Shown piece after piece: positions 45,514 to 57,600 of a DNA stretch of 64,000 nt. Location of the stretch: assembly GCA_029962745.1 (NCBI GenBank), contig CM057159.1, forward strand, positions 26,729,999-26,793,998, given 5' to 3'. Under the pieces are notes generated by a model. It did no database searches and had not been told where the DNA came from. It saw only the letters and a list, made by a program, of their open reading frames with translations. The stretch is from Echinometra lucunter. Lineage: Eukaryota > Echinodermata > Echinoidea > Camarodonta > Echinometridae. Made by a program: the position numbers and the translations under genes. The stretch's first letter is position 1. Every line of letters starts with the position of its first letter.

Positions 45514-48500
45514 CTGTGTAATGAAAACATACAAGTCATTAAAAGTGAATGTATTAGCTAAATAAGCTGTACATTATCAAGTCTAGGTTTAAACCCGGCC
45601 TACAATTGGGTCACTTACAAGAATACAAAGTATGAACACTGATCAGTGATGATACGTGGTGTCAGAGTGGAACAGGTCAAGCCTGTACCAAACTTTATTA
45701 CTCCCTTTCATTTTTTCTATGCATTTTATAGCAGACAGAGCATGAAACTGTCTCCTAAGTGACTATATTATCAAACGATTACTTGCATACATCTTAGATA
45801 TAAACTGATTTTACACCCTGGGACAAGGATCCCCTTTAAAAAGTACACCCAGAAACTGCTGCAGTGAAAGTTTCTGGGATGGGTTCCTGGAGGATAAGGT
45901 CTAAAATCATCTGCTGGAAACTTACGTGGAAGGTATCCTGTGTACTTGGGCACCATGCCAATTTGTTTGTAGAGTCTCCTTTGCATCAATGTACTCTTAT
46001 CGTCTTTGGTCAGCTGCAGACTTGCCTGGCTTCATCATTCGGGAGAGTAGTTCTAAAGAACAAAATATATTGCTAATGCCTCTACCACATAAAGTAAGCA
46101 TTACTTTAGATAAAAGTTTAAGGACAAAAAACATTGACAGGACTGCCTTGAGAAAGGTATTGGTGTGATGAATGTGACTTGATCCTCATTTTTCTCAATC
46201 TTCATGTGTCAATTTCTTTTCTAATGAATACTTGCAAATATAGCTAAGATTTACTTCTAGATTATAAACATCAATAAAAGCCGTTATCAGAGCAACTGAA
46301 ATGATCTAAGAAAGAATTATTCATAACATAATTACCTTCTAAAGCCCCCAACTAGGCATTTCAAAATTTCATCTCTTGAACAGTAGACATAACACAAAGG
46401 ACAGGAATTTGAGATTATAATGGATAAAATACTGAAAAACACCATGTTCTTCATCTACGTAGAGCTTTAAATCTTACTGTAAGAAGTTCCACACATTTCA
46501 AATGTACTTACTTTGGAACATATCCCGGCTTAGAGATAACTGCCTGCCTGTCTGTCTCTCATAGAAGACGTTGAGTGATTTGTCACACATCTCATGATAT
46601 CTTGCTCCTAGACCTAACTCTGTCACACCTTGCCTGGGTATAAAACCTTTGTAACCTGGATAGGAGCTTCCCTCGATTCTCTCTTGTCATCTGTGAAAGA
46701 GAATGAAAAAATAGATGGTGAGTGAAAGGAAAATATTAAACTCTGAGATCATGAAAGTTTTTACCCTCCTTCAAGAAATGGCAGTTTCCAAGAAAGCAGT
46801 GTAACGTGGACAACAATCATATTTCTGTCCATGATGATATCTATCTTGGATCTACAAAATGTTTTTAAAAATTTTGAAGCATGAAAATATAATCATTTTT
46901 AAATATACATAATTATATGTTGTGGAGCAGACAATCTAGATTCAAGTAAGCATACTGTTGTTGTGGATGCGTGGCTACTTTGAGTTGCTATATACTTTAA
47001 TAATTTTTTACCATAACTTCATATAATTTTTAATAGAACTGCATAATCCCCTTATATATTAGTAGATGATGTTTTAGTTACGGTGAAGTTGTTACAAACA
47101 TTACAAGTGCACACAGATACAAATGCCAGACATGAATAGCTGACATAAAGATGAATTGCTGCTTGACACTACGTAATGAACATAACACTGATGATAGACA
47201 GTATTCGTAAAAGGACGACCATTGGTTTTGAACCTCAGAAGCTTATAATGATAATAATTATAAGGATATAATAATGCCAAGCAAGAGGAAACCTTAGGCC
47301 GCTTATCAAAAGTCTCATCCCGTGTCTTTGATCGTCTTCTCTGTGACTGTTCTTTTACATCGGCTTTCCCGATCCCTGTTGTTTTGTCTGCGGAGAAATG
47401 GGAGGATCGGAGGGAAAAAGATGCTGAGCGGGAAAGATGCCAAAGGCTGCATTCCAAATTGGCTCTGACTTTTGATAAGGTGCCTTAAAAGAAAAACTTA
47501 CCTAACAAGACCTTTCCAGGGTTTTGATCTCGGTAGAAGTTTAGAGCCCTGATGACCACCTTCTCATCCTTCTTTGGTTGAAGGGGTCTTGACTGGACCA
47601 CTGTCTGCTTCAGGGTCTTGATCTTGGTATCATGTTGTTTGGTATTGTGGAGGAAGTCATCAATGCAGACATCACAGTCCTCCTTGTATGTATTACCAAA
47701 CTTGAAAGGCATCCTGGGAATGTAGCCTGTCAACAACAATTACAGAAATATGACAAATAAATTTTGTCCTAAAACTTACTGTATTAGTGCACTTAAATGT
47801 ATCTTTGTACATGGGTCTTTCAAAATGTCAGAATCCTGGATTTGTCACAGATATCTATGAAAATTCATTAACATATATTGGTTTTGTCTTTGGAATATGC
47901 TTCAAGATCAACTCTTTCACATCCACGTATGCTGCTAACTTATATTCTGAGCTTTCTTGAACTTACACAACACTAACAAAAAAATGAAAGTNNNNNNNNN
48001 NNNNNNNNNNNNNNNNNNNNNNNNNNNNNNNNNNNNNNNNNNNNNNNNNNNNNNNNNNNNNNNNNNNNNNNNNNNNNNNNNNNNNNNNNNNNNNNNNNNN
48101 NNNNNNNNNNNNNNNNNNNNNNNNNNNNNNNNNNNNNNNNNNNNNNNNNNNNNNNNNNNNNNNNNNNNNNNNNNNNNNNNNNNNNNNNNNNNNNNNNNNN
48201 NNNNNNNNNNNNNNNNNNNNNNNNNNNNNNNNNNNNNNNNNNNNNNNNNNNNNNNNNNNNNNNNNNNNNNNNNNNNNNNNNNNNNNNNNNNNNNNNNNNN
48301 NNNNNNNNNNNNNNNNNNNNNNNNNNNNNNNNNNNNNNNNNNNNNNNNNNNNNNNNNNNNNNNNNNNNNNNNNNNNNNNNNNNNNNNNNNNNNNNNNNNN
48401 NNNNNNNNNNNNNNNNNNNNNNNNNNNNNNNNNNNNNNNNNNNNNNNNNNNNNNNNNNNNNNNNNNNNNNNNNNNNNNNNNNNNNNNNNNNGAAAGTGCC

Positions 48501-51500
48501 CATCGAAGCCATCTTTGTTTATAAACTTGACCCACTTGAGGGATACCAGAAAAGTGGCTGTCTATATATAGACAACAAGAATAAGGATGGAGACCCTATT
48601 CATTACTGTTTAAGTGAGTCAGTCATTTGGATTTGATGTCATATTAATACAGTATTTTTTTGAAATATGAAGTACTGTTGATGTATTCACACTGTTCCCC
48701 AAAGAGGGTGGAAAGAAGAAAGCAGTCACTCCATTATTTTGTTAGGCATATTGTGTGTACTGTAGCATAGTTAGGTGCCCTTCACTGGCAAGTTTTCTTG
48801 ATGTTGTCTGTCGCTTATCTTCTGCCTGGGCTTTTATCAAATGAGAAACATAAATTTTGTCAGCTAATCTGAGTGTATTCCATTCTGTCTCATATGTGCA
48901 TCTGGTTTTGGTCTATGTACCTGTGTAGCCTGGCACCATCTTTTCTGTAAGTTTGTTGTCTCCATTAGATTTAGGTAACTGGAGAGGCCTTCTCTCTCCA
49001 CTCAGCGTGTTGGCAGCAGTCAGTCCAGTACCAACGTGTTTGCTGGAAGCATCAAAGTAATTGTTTGGCCAGGAGGCTATGATGGGATGACGGTTTGTGC
49101 GTCTCTGTATCAAATACAATAGAAAATACAATTGTTTAGATAATGGAACATTGTATGGACATTTATCACCTCAAAAAGCAGACTTTTTTCCCAGCAATAT
49201 TAGGCTATATAATCCTGAAATATTTGTGATCTTAAAGGCACTGGCTAACTTTGTGAGCAGCTGATTTAAAAAATTCTTAAACTAAGATGATACATGTGTA
49301 TGAGTACTTCTATTTGTACTCAAAAACACTGAAACCAACCATAATTTGGAATGAAAAACTGTAAGTTAGCCGCAAACCACGATTTTATTATTTTTCGTCT
49401 TGAGCAACAATGAATAAGAGGACCATTTTGCTCAAATTAATAAAATACTGTTATCTGCCTTCCGCCGCGTGAAACGCCAATATACACAGTACGGTCCGGT
49501 GAGCCATGTGCCCATGCGCACTACTTACGTCTAGTCTGTGCAACCGACCCTCGTATATTTTTCAAACATTGCTTCACATTTCTCATATTTGAAAATACTG
49601 CATGTGGATATTATACTCTGAAACTTTCAGACTGGTATTATTACACTATAACCCTAATGTTTATCCCACTTTCAAGTAACAAAATGAGATTTAAGAAAAA
49701 ATTATAACAATGTTAACCATTGTCTTTACGTCCCTTATATACCAAAGGATTTATAACTCCAGTGTTTAGAGAGAGTGCCCCCATTGCTGCTTTGTTTTAT
49801 CTGAAACCATTTGCAAAGTCAGATTACGGTTTTTGTTTATTTTGAGAGATGCAGGTTATAACTGATGTGCACGTTATGAAATGGCATAAATACTGGTAAC
49901 TACAAGATTCATGGAGTTCAAATTAAAAGGAAGTATACATATCCCAAGAGATTAGATCTTGAGAATTACAGTGCACAAAAATAAAAAGAATGAAACTTTA
50001 AAGACATATTTCTCTCACATTCTCCAATTTGTTGGTTGCATTTCCATAAGTGTCTCCAACATGGTACTTGTACTGCTCAATGTAGCCACAGTAGCTGTCA
50101 AGGTAGCAAAACAAAAGGAAATCAGATTATACATATATATTCATATACCACATTGTTTACCCTGTGGGTATACCAAAACAGAAATCTCTCTTTATACACC
50201 CCACCTAAAATAAAACACCCAATTAAGTATAAATTAATGAAAAATATGCTTTAAATTTAACAAACATACCCTTTTTCCCATTTGACACCCTACATACGTA
50301 TACGTATGCATGACGGACAGTAACCAGCGAAAACTACCCTTTCCACACGTTTTTCTGTTCCTGTATGTGTATGGTACAGCAATACCGGTATATTACACTG
50401 CCCCCAGCCCCCTTCCCCCAGACATATGCCCTAGCATATGTGGTATAATTATCATATATTACTATCCTCATTATTATTATCATCACCATTATCATCATTA
50501 TTATGTTCATATCATTATTACTACTATTATTATTAATATCATTTTCATTATCATTATTATTATCATATTATTATTGCTATTATTATCATTACTACTATTA
50601 TCATCATTATTATTATCGTTATCATTGCCATTATTATCGTTATTATCATTATCATTATCATTATTATTATTGTTATTATCATTATTATCATTGTTGTTGT
50701 TGTTGTTATCATTATTACAACTGCATGTAGGCTACTGTTATTAGTATTAGTATCATCATCATCATTATCATCATCACCATCCTCATGAGCATCATATTGT
50801 ATTGATTAACCTCTTGGAATGTAATAAATGTAAATAGTTAACATTGCCCTTCAGTCATACATGTATCTTTTATCCCATGAAGAAAATGACAAATTAGTCA
50901 CTATATGCACGGCCAAACTTTTACCTCAATAGTATTTTCTATCAATTAAAGTTGCCATAACAATTACATGAAACAAACAGAATATGAATGTACAAAGATG
51001 CATGCTGAAAGGCAAGAGACAAAAAAATGAGTTCACGTACATCAAAAGCATGAAGCATGAAAATTAATACTAGAAGACTGACCATGTTGACATATTCAGT
51101 ATGGAAAATTACACATTTTTTTAGTCTTAATACCACGGTTAAATACTACTAGTAACAATTCTCGAACTGTATTTTGTATCTTACCCCGGTACCTGTGTCC
51201 CTTCCTTGAGTTCTGCGAAGTCCCTCCTACGTTTTATATTCCACGTCGTGGAGTTTGGCATACTTGTGTTCATCATCTTGACAAGATTTCCAATATTCCC
51301 AACTGCAAGGAATCAAAAAAGGAACAAATTTAAGCGAATTTAACGCTTAAAATGACCCAGAAATAGTAAAACAGTATCGCGCCAGCGGCGTCCGCTACGA
51401 GAACTTCCCTTTCTGTTATGGTATACGCGTGGCGTGTGTACGGGAAAAGCGTTGCTATCCACCAGCTTGTTGCTATCTCATTATTCCGTTGTCAAGTCCC

Positions 51501-52261
51501 CTTTGACCGACCAGCGGACGGCTCCGAATGCAAATACACCCATTCAATAGCGGGAGGTGTTATCCAATGCCGCTACGCAAGAGCGAATCTTCCCAGCGTG
51601 AGGTACTTTGCACAGCTCGCTGGTACATGTAGATCAACATTTTGTACATAAGAAAATGCAGGACATCGGTGTATTTAACCACCGTATGACTTAAATACAG
51701 CCGTACATGTATGCACCAACTCATTTATCTGAACAGATAATAAGATTAAGAAGAGGGTGATAACAGTCAAAATAGACTGATCGCCATTATCTGTTCTCTT
51801 GATTTTGGAAGTAGATCTATTCCTTTGACACAGGGAATTCAGCTTCATTCACGGACCCACGACTCTTTTATTCCAAAGGCGAAGGTGAGAATTTCGTATT
51901 TGTAGTAGGCCTAAGTTTGGACGAAATGGGAGGAGTGATTGTTGATTGACTGTGAATTACATGTAGCAGCGTCAACTGGTGACGGGTTACAAGCAGAAAC
52001 CTTATATACTTAGATGTGAACATTTTGTATTAGATACACTGTCATTTTTTGTGCATGTTGGTGAAATAGTTTTTGATACATCATTATGGTAGTGTATTAT
52101 AGTGTGCTGTTCATGTTCTAATTATTAGCTGTAGTGTGTAACCTTTCTTCCTCCCTCTTTTATTTGCCCCCTTTCCATTCTGTTTTCATTATTTTCCTTA
52201 GCGTTCATTTTCTAAATTTTCTTCTATGTTTCTTTACCTTTTTCCTTTTATGACCTCCAAT

Positions 52262-52303
<42 letters not shown>

Positions 52304-52320
52304 CCACTATTATTATCATC

Positions 52321-52352
<32 letters not shown>

Positions 52353-52860
52353 CATCATTCATCATCACCACTATTATTATCATCATCATCATCATCATCA
52401 CCATCATCAACATCATCAACATCATCATCATCATAATCATCATCACCATCATCATCACCATCATCATCATCATCATCATTATCATCATCATCATCATCAT
52501 CATCAGTAGTTCTCCTACTCCTACATGTACTTTGGCTACTTCTACCACCACTGCTAATACTACTAACACCACTGCTAATACTACTACCACCATTACTAAT
52601 ACTACTACCATCTACGTGTACAACTACACTACTACTGCTTCTCCTCCTTCCCCACCCGTAGTTTTGAATAGCGAAACTAATTGCTGATGCGAACACAAAA
52701 TACATTGACTTATATCTTCTATAATAGAGGAGAAAAGTTTTGATTTTACTTACCAGCAATGTTCATGAGGCTCTCAACATGCCGTTGAGTAATGTCAATT
52801 GATCTGCTGCCGTCTTGTGTGTAAGTTGGCTCCCCATAGGCACATACACAAATCGCACGA
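45316..52860 (-). CDS. CIMIP2/FAM166-like protein (ciliary microtubule inner protein family)
   Basis: Exons on the minus strand in order: about 52860-52754, 51302-51193, 49104-48921, 47726-47502, (possibly 47387-47293), 46682-46512, 46003-45926 and 45513-45316. Phases agree at every junction of the core model. CIMIP2 proteins bind the inside of axonemal doublet microtubules and are marked by repeated PGYTG-[FY]-[IVL]-P units followed by F-x-F/Y-G-x-TYG. Here unit 1 is VPGYTGYIPRMPFKFGNTYK, split by an intron inside the Gly codon. Unit 2 is YPGYKGFIPRQ with ARYHEMCDKS. Unit 3 is VPKYTGYLP continuing into IRFRFG. A basic Ser/Thr-rich N-terminal part (NIKRRRDFAELKEG) precedes unit 1. Unit 3 has an apparent one-base shift after FRFG. 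A 500-N gap lies in the intron before exon 47726. Start codon and 5' end are uncertain (52.8 or 51.3 kb). Confidence 0.75.
45926..46003 (-). CDS. CIMIP2-like exon with third GYTGY unit
   Basis: Donor CCAC|GTAAGT after 45926. It encodes DKSTLMQRRLYKQIGMVPKY then TGYLP. The acceptor chosen (ACCAAAG before 46003) is the one that keeps phase 1 with the preceding exon; an upstream stop in this frame rules out earlier AGs in that phase. Confidence 0.6.
46512..46682 (-). CDS. CIMIP2-like exon with second motif unit
   Basis: Donor CAAA|GTAAGT after 46512. It encodes GSSYPGYKGFIPRQGVTELG, GARYHEMCDKSLNVFYERQ and ends SRDMFQ. The acceptor at 46682 (GACAAG) gives phase 1; AGs a few bases later would give phase 0 if the cassette at 47387-47293 is used. 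Confidence 0.65.
47293..47387 (-). CDS. Possible cassette exon of the CIMIP2-like gene
   Basis: A good acceptor (CCATTTCTCCGCAG) is followed by DKTTGIGKADVKEQSQRRRS and KTRDETFDKRPK, then a weak donor AAG|GTTTCC. It enters in phase 1, as the previous exon supplies, but leaves in phase 0, so it would require the alternative acceptor in the next exon. The composition is hydrophilic and basic, like the linker between units in this family. Confidence 0.35.
47502..47726 (-). CDS. CIMIP2-like exon with first motif unit
   Basis: Acceptor TTGTTGACAG before 47726; strong donor TTAG|GTAAGT after 47502. 225 bp, phase 1 to phase 1. It encodes GYIPRMPFKFGNTYKEDCDV, CIDDFLHNTKQHDTK and ALNFYRDQNPGK. Confidence 0.8.
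47992..48491. other. Assembly gap, exactly 500 N
   Basis: A round-number run of N indicates a gap of unknown size. It lies in an intron of the CIMIP2-like gene. The exons either side are in compatible phase, so no exon has to be missing, though one could be. GAAAGT borders the gap on both sides. Confidence 0.98.
48921..49104 (-). CDS. CIMIP2-like exon ending in PGYTG
   Basis: Acceptor TTTGATACAG before 49104; donor CACAG|GTACAT after 48921. 184 bp, phase 0 to 1. It encodes RRTNRHPIIASWPNNYFDAS then a polar stretch and KMVPGYTG, whose last Gly codon is completed by the next exon. Confidence 0.75.
50463..50795. repeat. ATT/ATC triplet array
   Basis: About 330 bp of ATT, ATC, ACT and GTT triplets inside an intron of the CIMIP2-like gene. 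Long Leu/Ser, Tyr/His and Ile-rich frames over it are artefacts. Confidence 0.95.
51193..51302 (-). CDS. CIMIP2-like exon, possible start exon
   Basis: Donor ACACAG|GTACCG after 51193; acceptor-like TTCCTTGCAG before 51302. 110 bp. It encodes VGNIGNLVKMMNTSMPNSTT then WNIKRRRDFAELKEGTQ. If the sequence upstream is not spliced, translation would start at the ATGATG in this exon, since an in-frame TGA lies just before it. Confidence 0.6.
51370..51620 (-). promoter_or_regulatory. Candidate promoter segment with RFX-like half-sites
   Basis: A segment richer in CpG than its surroundings lies directly upstream of the exon at 51302-51193. It has two GTTGCTATC words 18 bp apart (51451 and 51469), similar to X-box half-sites bound by ciliary RFX factors, and a CCAAT word at 51564. 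It would be the promoter if transcription starts near 51.35 kb. Confidence 0.3.
52265..52505. repeat. (ATC)n array
   Basis: About 240 bp of ATC triplets with ATT and ACC interruptions, followed by ACT-type triplets to about 52625. All long Ser-, Ile-, Asp- or Met-rich frames here are artefacts. Confidence 0.95.
52754..52860 (-). CDS. Possible first coding exon of the CIMIP2-like gene
   Basis: Strong donor GCTG|GTAAGT after 52754, in phase 1, which fits the exon at 51302. The frame before it, TYTQDGSRSIDITQRHVESL then MNIAG, looks coding. The 5' limit is not defined: an A-homopolymer lies at about 52868-52877 on this strand. Confidence 0.45.
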
Positions 52861-52879
52861 TGTGATTTTTTTTTTTGCG

Positions 52880-54421
52880 ATTGTCTCTGTACGAACACTG
52901 TAGAATAGGTTGATTTGTACACTGGTTGATTGTACATTGTACATAGGTTGATTTTGTACAATGCTGAGCAGCAGACCAGAAAAGAGGTGAGTTTTTTATC
53001 TATTTTTAAAAATTTGTTATCATCCTGAGAAGGTCTAACTGTCCCATGTGCATTTTTTGATAGATGTCATACGTGATACTGAAAGGTAAAATATGGAAAT
53101 ACAGGTAAAAAAACAAACAATAAAGCATGATATTTAGTTTTGGTACAGACTTGACACATTTGGAGGACGAGGTCAATTCATTGACCGAGTACACAGGATG
53201 AGTGTCCTCCCCCTCCTCCGCCACCTCCTCCACCTCCTCCTACTATTACTACTAATACCCTCCCATTGCTACTTCTAAATTTACTTCCTTTCCTTCTCTC
53301 TCTTTTTCATTTAATGTTATCATTTTTTAAAATCTCTTAATGATATTCATTCACAGAATTGAATAAGATTATTAGCCTTGGTATTACTTGTTTTGGGTCA
53401 AAAACTGTCGAATGTGTTATAAATCATTCAATGAATAATTTCCAAATGATGGTTATTTTTCATTTTCAAAAGTATTTTACTGATAGTAACACAAAGGATC
53501 AGATGTATAGGCAGTGTTGAAGCATGGTCCATGGTTGAAGATACACAGATACCTCTTTGATCTTAATGTGACATGATTTTGTTATTTAGGATTTGTATTT
53601 TGTAGTTTTTAGAGATTAGTTTTGTAGAGATTGTGATATTTTGTTCATTTTTGTTTTGTACTGCATGTAGTTGATTAGCTATTTAGATAATTAGCAGTGA
53701 CCATTTGGATGGCCCACCAGACATGCCAGAACTCTCAGTGAGAGTCTGCTGCTCGGCGCATTTTATGATACCATGAATGTCTGGTGAGGCTATTGTTCAC
53801 TTTTGCATCTTATATTGTTCACTTAAAATCGCATTCTTTCTTTTACATGATGCCGCCATCCATTTCCAGCCTAACTACTCACGATGGCAGTCTCCTGCCT
53901 TCTGTTATTTACCTCTTTAGTTTAGTGAAAAGTATTATATTCTCTATTCTTGTTTGTATCTTTTATATTATGTTTATTGTATAAACTATATTGTACATGA
54001 CCTTTTATTTATGTACTATTTATGTAAACATATATAATTTATGTTGTGTTATCAGAATGCAGAAATAAAAGTAAGCAAACATACAAATAAACAAATATAC
54101 ACACACAAAAAAAATGTATGGATATGGATTTGTATCCAGTATGCAAGGCACTTTGAAATGAACAGTAAGTTTTTAGCCCTCTATTGTTCAGACTACTGGT
54201 ATACTATTCGTACTGTTGTGATTCCTAGATCATTCCTTTTAACTTTATAATTTGCTTTCAGCTGAAAATTGGTGATATCTGAAGGGGAAAGCTGAAAACT
54301 GCATGGTCCAGGACTAAACTTAATCACTTCCATCACATCGGCAATTGGTGCATCTGGTCTCTTCTGCAGTTCCACATCTCAATCACTACTGATGCATTGA
54401 GAAGGAGGAGAGTGAAAGAGG
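52880..54421. other. Divergent intergenic region between the CIMIP2-like and TRPV genes
   Basis: Contains a CTCC-rich tract near 53206-53250, a short palindrome at about 53716-53795 (CACCAGACAT / ATGTCTGGTG), and AT-rich sequence. The 170 bp before the TRPV ATG is probably its 5' UTR. An opposing minus-strand frame at 54193-54375 is discussed among the findings. No TATA box or obvious shared promoter element was identified. Confidence 0.5.
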
Positions 54422-54619
54422 ATGGGAGCAAGGAAGACAAAACTTGCAACAGATGAGAATGATGGGAACAGGAAGCAGGTTGATGATAAAAGTCAGGATA
54501 GCTTTCAACTCTATTCCTTAGTAAACCTGAAAGGAGGAGGGGAGCTTGTTGAATTGACCAGAGAAGCGATCAAGACCAAAGACTGGAAACCGCTGGAGGA
54601 CAAACTCAGAAGTGATGCG
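54422..54619 (+). CDS. TRPV exon 1
   Basis: ATG at 54422 in the context GAGGATGGGA; donor GATGCG|GTAAGC after 54619. It has 66 codons. The tail is charged (Lys/Asp/Asn), followed by the [20 protein letters not shown] segment. Confidence 0.8.
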
Positions 54620-57600
54620 GTAAGCATCTCATTGTATTGTATTTGGGATTAGTTTACTGATTGTTACCTTAAGAACCACATTGCAAATTTTTCCAATATT
54701 GTTCGGTACCTGAGCCTGGGCTCCATTTCATAAAACTTGTTATGAGTAATAACTGCCATATTGCTATGACAGATTTGCTCTTAGCCAGTCAGATGCAAAG
54801 ATTTCAGTAGTTTATAACAGTTATTGCAACTTGTTGTTGATAACGAGTTTTATGAAATGGGGCCCTGGACTTGCATGACCATTATAAAATGGAGCCTAAT
54901 TATATAATGCTTGTACTGCACTCTCAGGTTACAATTCTCCCTACTGCAAATATGAGAATCAACAGTAGAGGGCAACATTTCCCACAGACCCCGCAGGTCA
55001 GTACATGCACAGATACAAATCCAATAACGACGATTTGACAAGATTTCCTCTGGCTTCCATAGAAAATGTACAGCCAGGTTAACAAATCCCTCATTTGATG
55101 AAAATATTGTTCAGGTTTTATAAACTCTCATAATTTTATTAGATCTATATGCAGGTGGCATCAGAATTGTTGCTTGCATTTTCTAAGCTCAAAAACTATA
55201 ATTTTTTTGTTAAGACTCGACCCATTATGTTTGCATGGAAACCGGAAGTGCCATTGTCTGCGCTGTGTGTGTGGGAAATAGCGCCCTCTACTGTTGAATA
55301 TCATACATGTATTTGTGGTATTCGGAGAATTCTACCTTCAAACAACAGTAACACAGTAGCCCTGTATATACCTGTAAATACCAATGTGCAATGGTACATG
55401 TGAGGAATTTCCTCTAATAGTGACCAATCAGACCAAACACTGTTCATAGTTTTTAGGAAATATGAAAATACCATAACAAGGCACTATTTTCCCTCATGTC
55501 CCTGTTGATATACATGTAACCTTGGTTAGCAATAAATGGTATTTAGTTCCATCAGCAAGTACTGCATTATATTATTGTGACTTCTGTGAAAGAAAAGAAT
55601 GAATAAGGTCTGTTAAAGAGAGGAAGTAGTAACAGCTTTTTTTTTCTTCCTTTTTTATTATTAAAGATGAGATTTTGTTATAGGTGATATTATTACATCC
55701 CCCCCAAAAAAAATTAGGTCCGGACGCCCCAAAATGAACAATTTAAACATGGCTCAATATAATACATACAGAGTCCTGAGCTTCAATCTAGATCCCCTAC
55801 TATAAGTTAGTGTGGAACCTTGCCTATAATAAAATGTTCCAATATCAACCAATAAAAAGAGGCCACTTAAGATTAATTTTACTGAATTATGTATATAGTA
55901 TACAAATAATGCACAGATGTGAGTGTGTTAGTGGCGATGCAGCGCACTCGAGGGTATTTACAATGTGCAACTAGCACGAGGCGCTTGCACCGAATGCTTT
56001 TGCATAATATTGTAAATACCCGAGATGCCTGCATCGCCACTAACATCACAAATTTAAATCGGTGCATTATTTGTTTTATAAAACGGGTTGGCAGTATGAC
56101 TTTGTAGTGGAAAATTTGTTAAAACCGCTCCAAATTTCCTCAGATTGTACAGACAAGGAGGCAACATCTGCTTTCTCTTATGACATCAAAGCGTAGCCAG
56201 TGTGATGCGCCCCGGGTGTGCCCCTGAGTAAGCACATCAAAATCCTTGTGATAACTAGAAAGACCGCGTATTTCATGGCGCGCGTGTCAGTTTTTACGTG
56301 CTAGAGGTAAAGTGATGCATCCAAAATGCACAGTGCTGTATAAAAAAATGCACGGCTGGAAGGTTGCGTAGAATTAAAGCATGAACACATGACATGCATA
56401 CGCACTCGCTATTGGTTACATCCTTGAACACGTTTAATAATAATTATTAATATCGTTAAAAGAAGCCCCCAGAAAGAATTTTGAAATTAAAGTTTCATCT
56501 CTTAAATAAGTTACAAATAACAAAAATTACCAAGAGTGTGAGATTATGGATTAAATTTATTTTGGAAGTACATGTAGGCCTATAGAATGAGTGATTTGTG
56601 CTTGTGATTTCCTTTAAGTTTCTGCTTGCATTACATAATTCCAGCTTGCACAGCAGAACTTTGATTATGATACCAAAAGTAGTATATACCCATGTTTGTC
56701 TAGTTTTGTTCTAGTACTCTTTGGCTGTGGATAACATTGTAGTGGGTGGAAATGAGTCTTTGACATTAGACTAGTGTCTATCAGGTTTGGTCATTTGAGG
56801 TAGCCTGTCCAATCAACCAATCTAGTCTGTGGTTTTATGACCTTCTCCTCACAGAAGCTTGTTATCAGGTCACATAAACAAACAGATCAAGTACTAGACT
56901 ATACACCTTGTAGAAAGTGCCTTGACCCCAATGCTCTGACCTGGATTACCAGTAGATTGGCTTTCCATCCATATTTCAAGGGGTGCGTGGTTAATAGATG
57001 CATACAGTTGATGCATTTTGCCTATTAGTATGACACACATGAACATATATAGTATTTTTAATTCTCTTCCCAGGTGATACAAAACAAGGGTTTATTTGCA
57101 TTCTTTTTCAGTGGGAGGATAAGAAAAATTAAACATAAGTTGATGCAAGTACATGTAGTTATAATTATTTTAACCATGATATAGGAATATTAAAATGTGA
57201 TACGGTATACATACGTACTTATTGACCTTTATATAGTGTTTTTACAGAATAAGCATGTTCAAAGTGCTTTACAGTAATAAATGAAACAGAATAATTATTT
57301 TGCTCTCCAAGTGATACTGTAAATATATTTGGCACATTTACATGCATCTTCCAGTACAACGAGGATGCTATCGGAATGTATTCAAAAATTTTTATCAACC
57401 TTTCTATTATGCAACAAGATTTTTTACTTTTATAAAAGGTTAAATTGAACACCTGTCATAGAATGACTGTCTTGTGATAAAGGCAAGGTAAAAATTATCC
57501 TATATTTATAAGTCTTTTTACACTGGCAAAATTTTGCTTAGTCCCGGACTATCGGTGGGGCTAAGGGAGGCCTAAGCCCCACCGATAGTACTGGACTTTT

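Noticed and set aside
47957..48571. Long open frames across the N run
   Set aside because: They are open only because N codons cannot be stops.
52226..52759. Long Ser/Ile, Met/Val and Asp-rich frames over the ATC array
   Set aside because: Translation of a triplet repeat on both strands; only the short end at 52754-52860 has coding character.
53006..53233. Minus-strand frame with Glu-rich start as an upstream exon of the CIMIP2-like gene
   Set aside because: The start is a translated CTCC tract, the rest is AT-rich, and no matching splice sites were found.
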